Shown here: one piece after another, positions 15,477 through 21,486 of the stretch
Numbering within the stretch: the stretch's first letter is position 1
How the letters are laid out: the number at the start of each line of letters is the position of its first letter
DNA from: Stenotrophomonas sp. UBA7346
GTDB taxonomy: Bacteria > Pseudomonadota > Gammaproteobacteria > Xanthomonadales > Xanthomonadaceae
Direction of reading: 5' to 3'
Assembly: GCA_002471015.1 (NCBI GenBank)
Contig: DKPB01000025.1
Coordinates: 10,284-33,237, forward strand
Length of the DNA stretch: 22,954 nt
Notes under the pieces: model-generated
What the model was told of the DNA's origin: nothing
The model's input: the letters and a program-made list of their open reading frames with translations, nothing else
Databases searched by the model: none
Program-made: the position numbers and the translations under genes

Positions 15477-17213
15477 TTACAGGCGCAAGGTGGCGCGCGC
15501 TTTCAACAGTTCGCGCAGTTCGTACTTGTCGGTGTCATCCAGGCCTTGTTGGCGTTGCTTGGCCTGCAGTTCTTCCAGACGCTGGGTCAGCAATTGTTTT
15601 TCCAGCTGCAGGATCGCGTCCTGCAGTTCCTGCGCCCACATCGCCTCGTCGCCGGGCAGCGCCTGCGCGGCCAGCTTGTGCAGCGCGGCCTGCTCTTCGC
15701 GCTCGTTGAAATGCTCGAGCAGGGCGCCGGTGCTGATGTCCGGGCGCTGCTGCACCAGGTTCAACAACTCGACCAGCAACTCGATGCCAGGCAGACGCAG
15801 GCCGCTGATGGCGTGGTGGCCTTCCAGGTTCATCGCCAGCGACGGCTGCTGCAGCAGGATGGCGATGGCCGCGCGCACCAGGCTGCGCTTCTGCACAGGT
15901 ACGGCGTTGTTGCGCATGGGCGGGCGCGCGATGTGAGCGGCCGCGGTGGCGGTGTTGCCGATGCCGGTCAGGCGTGCCAGCTCCTGCTTCATCAGGTCGC
16001 CGAAGGCGCCATCGGGAATCTGCGCCAGCATCGGTTTGGCCCGTTCGGCCAGGCGTGCCTTGCCGTCGAGGGTGCCCAGGTTGATCTCGCGGCCGAGCTC
16101 GTCGAAGAAGAACTGCGACAGCGGCGTACCCTGCTTCAGCCGGGCATCGAAGGCATCGGCACCTTCCTTGCGCACGATGGTGTCCGGGTCCTCGCCATCG
16201 GGCAGGAACAGGAAGAAGGCCTGGCGGCCATCCTTCATGCGCGGCAGTACCGACTCCAGTGCGCGCCAGCCAGCGCGGCGGCCGGCGGCATCACCGTCGA
16301 AGCAGAAGTACACATCCGGTGCGTTGCGGAACAGCAGCTCGGCATGGTCGGGGGTGGTTGCCGTGCCCAGCGTCGCCACCGCCTGGGTGACGCCGAACTG
16401 GAACAGGCTGACCACGTCCATATAGCCTTCGACCACGATCAGGCGTTCGATCTTCTGGTTGGCCTGGCGGACCTGCCACAGGCCGTACAGTTCGCGGCCC
16501 TTGTGGAACAGCGCGGTTTCCGGCGAGTTGAGGTATTTGGGGCCATCGTCCTTTTCCATCACCCGGCCGCCAAAGGCGATGACCCGGCCACGGCGGTCGA
16601 AGATCGGGAACATCACCCGGTCGCGGAACTTGTCGTAGACATGGCCGCGGTCGTTCTTGGAGAACAGGCCGACGCGATCGAGCAGCTTCATGCGCCGCTC
16701 GTCCTTGCCCAGCGCATCCTTCAGCGCGCTGTAGCCATCGGGCGCATAGCCGATGGAGAAACGCGCGCGGGTATCGGCATCGACGCCACGGCCATCGAGG
16801 TAGGCGCGGGCCTTGTCGTTGCCTTCCAGCTGCTTCTGGAAGAAGCGGGTGGCAGCGTCCAGCGCCGCGTACTGGTCGCGGCTGTCATCCTGCTGCTGTG
16901 GCGTGCGTGCATTGGTTTCGCGCGGGATCTCCATGCCCACGCGCTTGGCCAGTTCATCCACCGCATCGAGGAACTCGAGGCGGTCGTAGTTCATCAGGAA
17001 GCTGATCGCGGTGCCGTGCGCGCCACAGCCGAAGCAGTGATAGAACTGCTTGGTCGGCGAGACCGTGAACGAGGCCGAGCGTTCGTCGTGGAAGGGGCAG
17101 CGCGAGGCGTATTCCTTGCCCTGGCGCTTGAGCGGCACACGTGAGCCCACCACTTCCACGATGTCGGTGCGGGCCAGGAGGTCGTCAATGAACGCGTCGG
17201 GAAGTCGGGCCAT
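15477..17213 (-). CDS. dnaG: DNA primase DnaG
   Basis: Primase makes the RNA primers for chromosome replication. The 578-residue product has the N-terminal zinc domain (CPFH and HCFGCGAHG; Cys39, His42, Cys60, Cys63), the RNA-polymerase-like core with YLNSPETALFHKG near 227, and TOPRIM with Glu262 in VVEGYMDVVSL and Asp306/Asp308 in CFDGDAAG. The C-terminal region (about 430-578) is the less conserved helicase-binding domain. The start MARLPDAFIDDLLARTDIVEVV is the family norm, although no clear ribosome site precedes it. In E. coli dnaG lies between rpsU and rpoD. Here yihY and a MITE-like repeat lie upstream, and DUF442 and YfeH-like genes lie downstream; rpoD is not in the window. Confidence 0.97.
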   Translation of the reverse strand: MARLPDAFIDDLLARTDIVEVVGSRVPLKRQGKEYASRCPFHDERSASFTVSPTKQFYHCFGCGAHGTAISFLMNYDRLEFLDAVDELAKRVGMEIPRETNARTPQQQDDSRDQYAALDAATRFFQKQLEGNDKARAYLDGRGVDADTRARFSIGYAPDGYSALKDALGKDERRMKLLDRVGLFSKNDRGHVYDKFRDRVMFPIFDRRGRVIAFGGRVMEKDDGPKYLNSPETALFHKGRELYGLWQVRQANQKIERLIVVEGYMDVVSLFQFGVTQAVATLGTATTPDHAELLFRNAPDVYFCFDGDAAGRRAGWRALESVLPRMKDGRQAFFLFLPDGEDPDTIVRKEGADAFDARLKQGTPLSQFFFDELGREINLGTLDGKARLAERAKPMLAQIPDGAFGDLMKQELARLTGIGNTATAAAHIARPPMRNNAVPVQKRSLVRAAIAILLQQPSLAMNLEGHHAISGLRLPGIELLVELLNLVQQRPDISTGALLEHFNEREEQAALHKLAAQALPGDEAMWAQELQDAILQLEKQLLTQRLEELQAKQRQQGLDDTDKYELRELLKARATLRL

Positions 17214-17329
17214 GCAGCAAAGAACAGCACCGCCGGGTGGCGGGCGCGATGAAAGGGAAGAAGGGGAGTGTACTAGGCTGGGCTGGTGCTGGCGGGTTGA
17301 TGGGCGTGATGGTTTTCAGTCAAGGGCTT

Positions 17330-17509
17330 GAAGCAACCCCTCCCCGGCCCGTCCGGCCCGAAGGCATAGCCTTCGGTCGTTCATCAGGTCGCGCGGCAGT
17401 GCCGCGCAAGCAGACCTTCTTCACCCCCTTCGCTGCGCGAAAGGGAGGGGGCAGAGCTCGCTCCCTCCCTTTGCCGCAGGCAAGGGGAGGGCCGGGGAGG
17501 GGTTGCTTC
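17330..17509. repeat. MITE-like element with 21-bp terminal inverted repeats (hairpin copies 5 and 6)
   Basis: The ends 17330-17350 and 17489-17509 are perfect 21-bp inverted repeats (GAAGCAACCCC... / ...GGGGTTGCTTC). Inside are hairpin copy 5, split by extra DNA, and copy 6 (17458-17506, tip TTGCC/GGCAA) in reverse orientation. The extra DNA carries two perfect hairpins: CCGAAGGC/GCCTTCGG at 17358-17376 and GCGCGGC/GCCGCGC at 17391-17407. No coding frame is evident. It fills most of the 313-base gap between yihY and dnaG. The remaining 17214-17329 should hold the dnaG promoter, but I could not identify it confidently. Confidence 0.72.
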
Positions 17510-17526
17510 TGCTTCTGCTCTTGCGG

Positions 17527-18423
17527 TCAGTCCAATGCCCCAGCATCAACCTCAGCCGCCGCCTTGCGCCGCGCATACGCCCGCTCATCGATCACCGCGG
17601 TGATCAGCGCGCCGCCGAAGAACACCACGCTGGCGTAGTAGATCCACACCAGCATGATCACCAGCGTGCCCATCGAGCCATAGGCGCTGCCCGGCGCTGC
17701 GTTGGCGATGTACAGGCCAATCGCATAGCGGCCGAGGGTGAACAACACCGCAGTGATGACGCCGCCGAGGAAGGCCTGGCGCCAGTCCACCGGCCGGTCC
17801 GGCAGGTAGTGGTAGAGGAAGGCAAAGCCCAGCGCGTACAGCAGCAGGGTGGTGATATAGCCCACTGCAGGCAACGCCGAGGGCAGGTGCGAGAAGATCA
17901 CCTGCAGGGCGGTGGTGGCCACCATCGACACGATCAGCAGGAAGCCCAGTGCCAGCACCACGCCGGCTGAGAACACCCGCTTCTTCAGCCAGCCAAGGAT
18001 GCCCTCGAAGCGCTTGGAGTCGGTGCGGAAGATCAGGTTCAGCGCTGCCTGCAGCTGGGCGAACACTACGGTGGCACCGATGAACAGCAGGACCAGGCTC
18101 CAGATGCCGGCAAACGAGCCCAGGTCGGGCTGGGCGGTGGCATTGGTGATGACCGTGCGCGCCACCTCGGCCACGCTGGGGCCGGCCAGTGCGCCGATCT
18201 GGTCGATCAGTGTCTGTTGTGCTGGTGGGTACAGTGAGGCGGTCAGCCACAGCAGCAGCACCAGCAGCGGTGCCAGCGACAGCAGGGTGTAGAAGGCCAG
18301 CGAGGCGGCCTGGGTCATCACGTCGGTTTCGACGAAACGGCGGACCAGGGCGGCGGGCAGGCTCTGCTGCAGCAGCTCCAGGCGGGATTTGAACGTGTGC
18401 AGGCTGGGGTGGGGGGCAGGCAT
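17527..18423 (-). CDS. YihY/BrkB family inner membrane protein
   Basis: The 298-residue product belongs to the YihY/virulence-factor BrkB family, formerly misnamed ribonuclease BN. It has about six membrane helices. Family blocks include ASLAFYTLLSLAPLLVLLL near 40-58, WSLVLLFIGATVVFAQLQ near 108-125, LNLIFRTDS near 128, and YGSMGTLVIMLVWIYYASVVFFGG near 250-273, which is the signature ending. The biochemical function is unresolved and a transport or envelope role is only inferred. It lies between yqeY and dnaG on the same strand but is isolated by 313 and 546 bases of repeats. No ribosome site is obvious before the ATG at 18423. Confidence 0.9.
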   Translation of the reverse strand: MPAPHPSLHTFKSRLELLQQSLPAALVRRFVETDVMTQAASLAFYTLLSLAPLLVLLLWLTASLYPPAQQTLIDQIGALAGPSVAEVARTVITNATAQPDLGSFAGIWSLVLLFIGATVVFAQLQAALNLIFRTDSKRFEGILGWLKKRVFSAGVVLALGFLLIVSMVATTALQVIFSHLPSALPAVGYITTLLLYALGFAFLYHYLPDRPVDWRQAFLGGVITAVLFTLGRYAIGLYIANAAPGSAYGSMGTLVIMLVWIYYASVVFFGGALITAVIDERAYARRKAAAEVDAGALD

Positions 18424-18534
18424 CAGATGGATCGCGTGAAGACAGGGGTCTGTTCTAGCAAAGGCGGGCTTCGGTCAGGGTGAATGGGGAGCCGGGGATG
18501 CTGCGGTGGCCGTGGTCGGGGCCGTAAACATGGC

Positions 18535-18702
18535 TTTGGCTTTGGCTTTGGCTTTGGCTTTGGCGTTGGCTTTGGCTTCGGCGTTTGCCTTTGCCTTTGC
18601 CTTTGCTTTTGCTTTTGCTTTTGCAGTGGCAGTGGCAGTGGCAGTGGCAGTGGCAGTGGCTGTGATTTGGGCTTGGGCTTTGGCTTTGGCTTTGGCTTTG
18701 GC
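18535..18702. repeat. Degenerate hexamer array, 28 units in strict 6-bp phase
   Basis: In order the units are (TTTGGC)x5, GTTGGC, TTTGGC, TTCGGC, GTTTGC, (CTTTGC)x3, (TTTTGC)x3, (AGTGGC)x6, TGTGAT, (TTGGGC)x2 and (TTTGGC)x4. The 6-bp phase is never broken over 168 bp. The array sits in the 546-base gap between yqeY and yihY. The gap also holds a CG-rich hairpin at 18711-18755, the REP at 18871-18893 and the yqeY terminator. Open frames across it encode only Ala-Leu/Ala-Val or Lys-Ala repeats and are probably by-products. Confidence 0.85.
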
Positions 18703-18710
18703 TCCAGCTA

Positions 18711-18755
18711 TTCCCTTCTCCCGCCTGCGGGGGAAGGTGCCCGCAGGGCGGATGG
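18711..18755. repeat. Double hairpin resembling CCCTCTCCCGC-type repeats
   Basis: CTTCTCCCGC / GCGGGGGAAG is followed by GCCCGCAGGGCGG. This resembles the CCCGCAAGCGGG repeat at 22797-22823 but is degenerate. Confidence 0.45.
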
Positions 18756-18870
18756 GGGCAGGCTTTGGGAGTTGTTCGTGTTGCGCAGCGGATTGCTTGT
18801 GATCGCAGCCCTGCTGCCACCTGCCCCGCGCCACCAGCCGCTTCCCGGGACGGTGTTCCGGTAATGCCCC

Positions 18871-18893
18871 AGCGCCGCATGGCTGCGCTCTAC
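18871..18893 (-). repeat. Variant GTAG REP element
   Basis: On the minus strand it reads GTAG followed by AGCGCAGCCATGCGGCGCT, an imperfect palindrome. It has the same length and central CCATGC as the SMAG copies but different stem bases, so it looks like a second REP subfamily. Confidence 0.65.
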
Positions 18894-18917
18894 AGGGGGC
18901 GGGGCAGAAGGGCGGAA

Positions 18918-18947
18918 ACAACAAGGCCCGCACTTGGCGGGCCTTGT
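18918..18947 (-). terminator. Terminator of yqeY
   Basis: ACAAGGCCCGC at 18921-18931 pairs perfectly with GCGGGCCTTGT at 18937-18947. On the minus strand the stem runs into TTGTTTCC. It lies 22 bases past the yqeY stop. Confidence 0.8.
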
Positions 18948-18969
18948 CGCACAACCTTGGCAGCCAGGA

Positions 18970-19416
18970 TCAGCCGGCCAGGGCCTGCTTGACCAGCTTG
19001 GACACCAGGCCCATGTCGGCCTGGCCGGCCAGCTTGGGCTTGAGCACGCCCATCAGCTTGCCGATGTCGGCGGCGCTGCTGGCACCGGTCTCGGCCTTGG
19101 CGGCGGCAATCGCCGCCTGGATCTCGGCTTCGCCCATCTTGGCCGGCACGTAGCGCTCGATCACCACGATCTCGTCGCGCTCGACCGCCGCCAGGTCTTC
19201 ACGGTTGGCCGCTTCGTACTGGGTGACCGAGTCCTTGCGCTGCTTGACCATCTTGTCCAGCACGGCGATCACGGCGGCATCGTCCAGTTCGATGCGCTCG
19301 TCCACTTCGCGCTGCTTGATGGCGGCATTGATCAGGCGGATCACGCCCAGCGAGTGCTTGTCGCCGCCCTTCATGGCGGCCTTCATGTCTTCGGTCAGCT
19401 GTTGCTTCAGGCTCAT
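18970..19416 (-). CDS. yqeY: GatB/YqeY domain protein
   Basis: The 148-residue, nearly all-helical product matches the YqeY family, related to the C-terminal tRNA-binding domain of GatB. It opens with SLKQQLTEDMKAAMKGGDK, continues with LGVIRLINAAIKQREVDERIELDD near 23-46 and YVPAKMGEAEI near 89, and ends in MGVLKPKLAGQADMGLVSKLVKQAL. A tRNA-related role is assumed for the family but not proven. AAGAGG (CCTCTT at 19423-19428) is a good ribosome site. It follows rpsU, as in many proteobacteria, but a strong terminator lies between them, so it depends on read-through or its own promoter. Confidence 0.94.
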   Translation of the reverse strand: MSLKQQLTEDMKAAMKGGDKHSLGVIRLINAAIKQREVDERIELDDAAVIAVLDKMVKQRKDSVTQYEAANREDLAAVERDEIVVIERYVPAKMGEAEIQAAIAAAKAETGASSAADIGKLMGVLKPKLAGQADMGLVSKLVKQALAG

Positions 19417-19478
19417 GGAGCACCTCTTTGGGTCGGGAATAGGGGGTAGAACGCCAGTATTGCTGACGTCTGGAACGC

Positions 19479-19511
19479 AAAAAGCCGGCTACGCTTGCGC
19501 GTGCCGGCTTT
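19479..19511 (-). terminator. Strong terminator after rpsU
   Basis: AAAGCCGGC at 19481-19489 pairs with GCCGGCTTT at 19503-19511, extended inward by ACGC/GCGT, with a TTTTT run on the minus strand. It lies about 50 bases past the rpsU stop and 63 bases before the yqeY start, so it separates the two genes or attenuates transcription. Confidence 0.85.
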
Positions 19512-19559
19512 CACTCCAGTACGGAAGGCCGGAGCCCCCCGTTCAGGAGTTGCGTACGA

Positions 19560-19775
19560 TCAGTACAGGCGCTGACGCTTGGTGACGTCGCGCGAGGAAC
19601 GACGCAGCTGGCGCTTCACGGCAGCAGCAGCCTTGCGCTTGCGTTCCTGGGTCGGCTTTTCGTAGAACTCGCGCTTGCGGGTCTCGGCCAGTACGCCGGC
19701 CTTTTCGCAAGTGCGCTTGAAGCGGCGAAGAGCAAACTCAAAGGGCTCGTTCTCGCGGACTTTAACGCTGGGCAT
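19560..19775 (-). CDS. rpsU: 30S ribosomal protein S21
   Basis: The product has 71 residues, the standard bacterial S21 length, and is strongly basic: [20 protein letters not shown], then [20 protein letters not shown] and an Arg/Lys-rich tail ending KRQRLY. S21 binds the small subunit near the anti-Shine-Dalgarno end of 16S RNA and aids initiation. GGAG (CTCC at 19781-19784) is well spaced from the ATG. The promoter, leader hairpin and downstream terminator are all recognisable, so it looks like a compact single-gene unit. It diverges from tsaD, as in many gammaproteobacteria. Confidence 0.98.
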
Positions 19776-19801
19776 GGAATCTCCGGGGACTCAGTAGTAA
19801 A

Positions 19802-19818
19802 ACCGGGTCACACCCGGT
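19802..19818 (-). promoter_or_regulatory. 5'-end hairpin in the rpsU leader
   Basis: ACCGGGT at 19802-19808 pairs with ACCCGGT at 19812-19818 around a three-base loop. If transcription starts about seven bases past the -10 box, near 19821, this hairpin forms almost at the very 5' end of the mRNA. That could protect it from decay or serve in control. Confidence 0.5.
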
Positions 19819-19827
19819 GAGCCGCGC

Positions 19828-19855
19828 ATTATAGTCCCTTTGAGCACGGGCGCAA
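19828..19855 (-). promoter_or_regulatory. rpsU promoter
   Basis: On the minus strand a perfect TATAAT -10 box (ATTATA at 19828-19833) lies 16 bases from TTGCGC (GCGCAA at 19850-19855), a partial -35 match. The implied leader is about 45 bases long. Confidence 0.65.
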
Positions 19856-19866
19856 CCCCCTGGGAT

Positions 19867-19895
19867 TTGGCGGGGGCGACAGACAGGTCCACAAT
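19867..19895 (+). promoter_or_regulatory. Candidate tsaD promoter giving a leaderless mRNA
   Basis: TTGGCG at 19867-19872 and CACAAT at 19890-19895 are 17 bases apart. The expected start site, about seven bases on, falls at or just before the tsaD ATG at 19903. No ribosome-binding site precedes that ATG. The boxes are only partial matches. Confidence 0.35.
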
Positions 19896-19902
19896 ACACC
19901 CC

Positions 19903-20934
19903 ATGAAAGTCCTCGGCATTGAATCATCCTGCGATGAGACGGGCGTAGCCGTCTACGACACCTCCCTTTCCGGGGCGGCCGCGCTGCGTGCGCACGCCGT
20001 CTACAGCCAGATCGCGCTGCACGCCGAGTACGGCGGGGTGGTGCCCGAGCTGGCCAGCCGCGACCACGTGCGCAAGACCCTGCCGCTGATCCGCCAAACC
20101 CTGGACGAGGCCGGCATCGCCATCTCCGAGATCGAGGGCGTGGCCTATACCGCTGGCCCCGGCCTGGTCGGCGCGCTGCTGGTCGGCGCCGGCGTGGCCC
20201 GTTCGCTGGCCTGGGGCCTGGATGTGCCGGCCATCGCTGTCCACCATATGGAAGGCCATCTGCTGGCGCCGCTGATGGAGGACGACCCGCCGGAGCCGCC
20301 GTTCGTGGCCTTGCTGGTGTCCGGTGGGCATACCCAGCTGATCGCGGTGGATGCCATCGGCAAGTACCGGCTGCTGGGTGAAACCCTCGACGATGCGGCC
20401 GGTGAGGCCTTCGACAAGACCGCCAAGATGATGGGCCTGCCGTACCCCGGCGGCCCGCAGCTGGCGCGCCTGGCCGAAATCGGCACCCCGGGACGTTACA
20501 AGTTCGCCCGCCCGATGACCGATCGCCCGGGCCTGGATTTCAGCTTCTCCGGTTTGAAGACCCAAGTGCTGCTGGCCTGGCGCGACAGCGACCAGAGCGA
20601 GCAGACCCGCGCCGATATCGCCCGTGGCTTCGAGGATGCGGTGGTGGACACGCTGGCCATCAAGTGCGAGCGCGCGCTGGATGCGGCCGGCTGCGATGTG
20701 CTGGTGGTGGCCGGCGGCGTGGGCGCCAACAAGCGCCTGCGCGCCAAGCTGCACGAGGCCGCACAGCGGCGCGGGGGCCGGGTCTGCTTCCCGCGCCCGG
20801 CGCTGTGCACCGACAACGGCGCGATGATCGCCTTCGCCGGTGCCTTGCGCCTCCAAGCCGGCCAGCACAGCCCGGCCGAGGTCAAGGTGACGCCGCGCTG
20901 GGACATGGCCACGCTGCCGCCGCTGCAGGGCTGA
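19903..20934 (+). CDS. tsaD: tRNA N6-adenosine threonylcarbamoyltransferase TsaD
   Basis: TsaD transfers the threonylcarbamoyl group to A37 of ANN-decoding tRNAs, working with TsaB and TsaE. The 343-residue product begins MKVLGIESSCDETGVAVYD, the family start, so the ATG at 19903 is preferred over an in-frame start at 19840. The metal-binding HMEGH motif has His115 and His119. VSGGHTQL near 145, the FSGLKTQVL block, VVAGGVGANKRLR and CTDNGAMIAF are all present, giving a complete ASKHA-fold enzyme. It diverges from rpsU. A perfect 10-bp hairpin without a T-run follows the stop codon. Confidence 0.98.
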   Translation: MKVLGIESSCDETGVAVYDTSLSGAAALRAHAVYSQIALHAEYGGVVPELASRDHVRKTLPLIRQTLDEAGIAISEIEGVAYTAGPGLVGALLVGAGVARSLAWGLDVPAIAVHHMEGHLLAPLMEDDPPEPPFVALLVSGGHTQLIAVDAIGKYRLLGETLDDAAGEAFDKTAKMMGLPYPGGPQLARLAEIGTPGRYKFARPMTDRPGLDFSFSGLKTQVLLAWRDSDQSEQTRADIARGFEDAVVDTLAIKCERALDAAGCDVLVVAGGVGANKRLRAKLHEAAQRRGGRVCFPRPALCTDNGAMIAFAGALRLQAGQHSPAEVKVTPRWDMATLPPLQG

Positions 20935-20940
20935 GCGCCG

Positions 20941-20966
20941 GCCTGCCGTGCCTGTCCACGGCAGGC
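20941..20966 (+). terminator. Hairpin after tsaD, possible terminator
   Basis: GCCTGCCGTG at 20941-20950 pairs perfectly with CACGGCAGGC at 20957-20966. There is no T-run, so termination is uncertain. It lies six bases past the tsaD stop. Confidence 0.5.
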
Positions 20967-21015
20967 TCAGGCTGGGGCCGTTACCATGTCGCATTCATTC
21001 AATACGACGGATGCA

Positions 21016-21372
21016 ATGGACAAGGTATTCATCGAAGGGCTGGAGATCGATGCCCTGATCGGCATCTACGACTGGGAACGGCGCATCCGCCAGACCCTGG
21101 TGTTTGATCTGGAAATGGGCTTTGACAACCGCAAGCCGGCCGCCAGCGACGATATCGTCGATACGCTGAACTACAAGGCGGTCAGCAAGCGCTTGATGGA
21201 ATTCGTGCGCGCCTCCGATTTCGGTCTGGTGGAAACGCTGGCCGAGCGCTGCGCGCAGATCGTGCTGGACGAATTCAAAGTGCAATGGCTTCGCCTGAAG
21301 CTGAGCAAGCCGGGTGCGGTACGCGGTGCGCGCGCGGTTGGCGTGATCATCGAACGCAGTCGCGCCGCCTGA
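21016..21372 (+). CDS. folB: Dihydroneopterin aldolase FolB
   Basis: FolB cleaves dihydroneopterin to 6-hydroxymethyl-dihydropterin and glycolaldehyde in folate synthesis. From the ATG at 21016 it has 118 residues, the family size, opening with MDKVFIEGLEIDALIGIYDWE. Glu21 follows the YDW motif, Tyr53 is in LNYKAV, ETLAERCAQIVL lies near 73-84, and the catalytic Lys98 is in KLSKPGAVRGA. An in-frame ATG at 20986 would add ten residues not expected in the family, although a G-rich run lies before it. It lies 81 bases after tsaD, beyond a hairpin. Confidence 0.95.
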   Translation: MDKVFIEGLEIDALIGIYDWERRIRQTLVFDLEMGFDNRKPAASDDIVDTLNYKAVSKRLMEFVRASDFGLVETLAERCAQIVLDEFKVQWLRLKLSKPGAVRGARAVGVIIERSRAA

Positions 21373-21384
21373 GCGGTGCCTGCC

Positions 21385-21408
21385 GGCCGCGCCTGTCTCC
21401 GCGCGGCC
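21385..21408 (+). terminator. Hairpin after folB, possible terminator
   Basis: GGCCGCGC at 21385-21392 pairs perfectly with GCGCGGCC at 21401-21408. No T-run follows, so it may be a weak or factor-dependent stop. Confidence 0.4.
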
Positions 21409-21486
21409 ACTCTCTACTGTCCGATGACGCCCGTAACAGGGGACGGGCAGGCTGTTTCTGCATTACACGGTAAGGAAGATTGAACG

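Noticed and set aside
15459..17144. 561-codon plus-strand open frame opposite dnaG
   Set aside because: DnaG on the minus strand has all zinc and TOPRIM residues; the plus-strand frame has none of any family.
18535..18702. Possible CRISPR array
   Set aside because: The repeats are 6 bp with no spacers, and no cas genes are present. The heptamer arrays fail for the same reason.
18475..18954. Lys-Ala repeat protein on the minus strand (and Ala-Leu repeat protein on the plus strand)
   Set aside because: Both arise from reading the hexamer array. Hexamers keep several frames open at once. The flanking sequence includes a REP and a terminator, and there is no ribosome site.
19840..19902. Extended N-terminus of TsaD
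   Set aside because: The 21 extra residues precede the universal TsaD start (MKVLGIESSCDE) and overlap the divergent promoter region.
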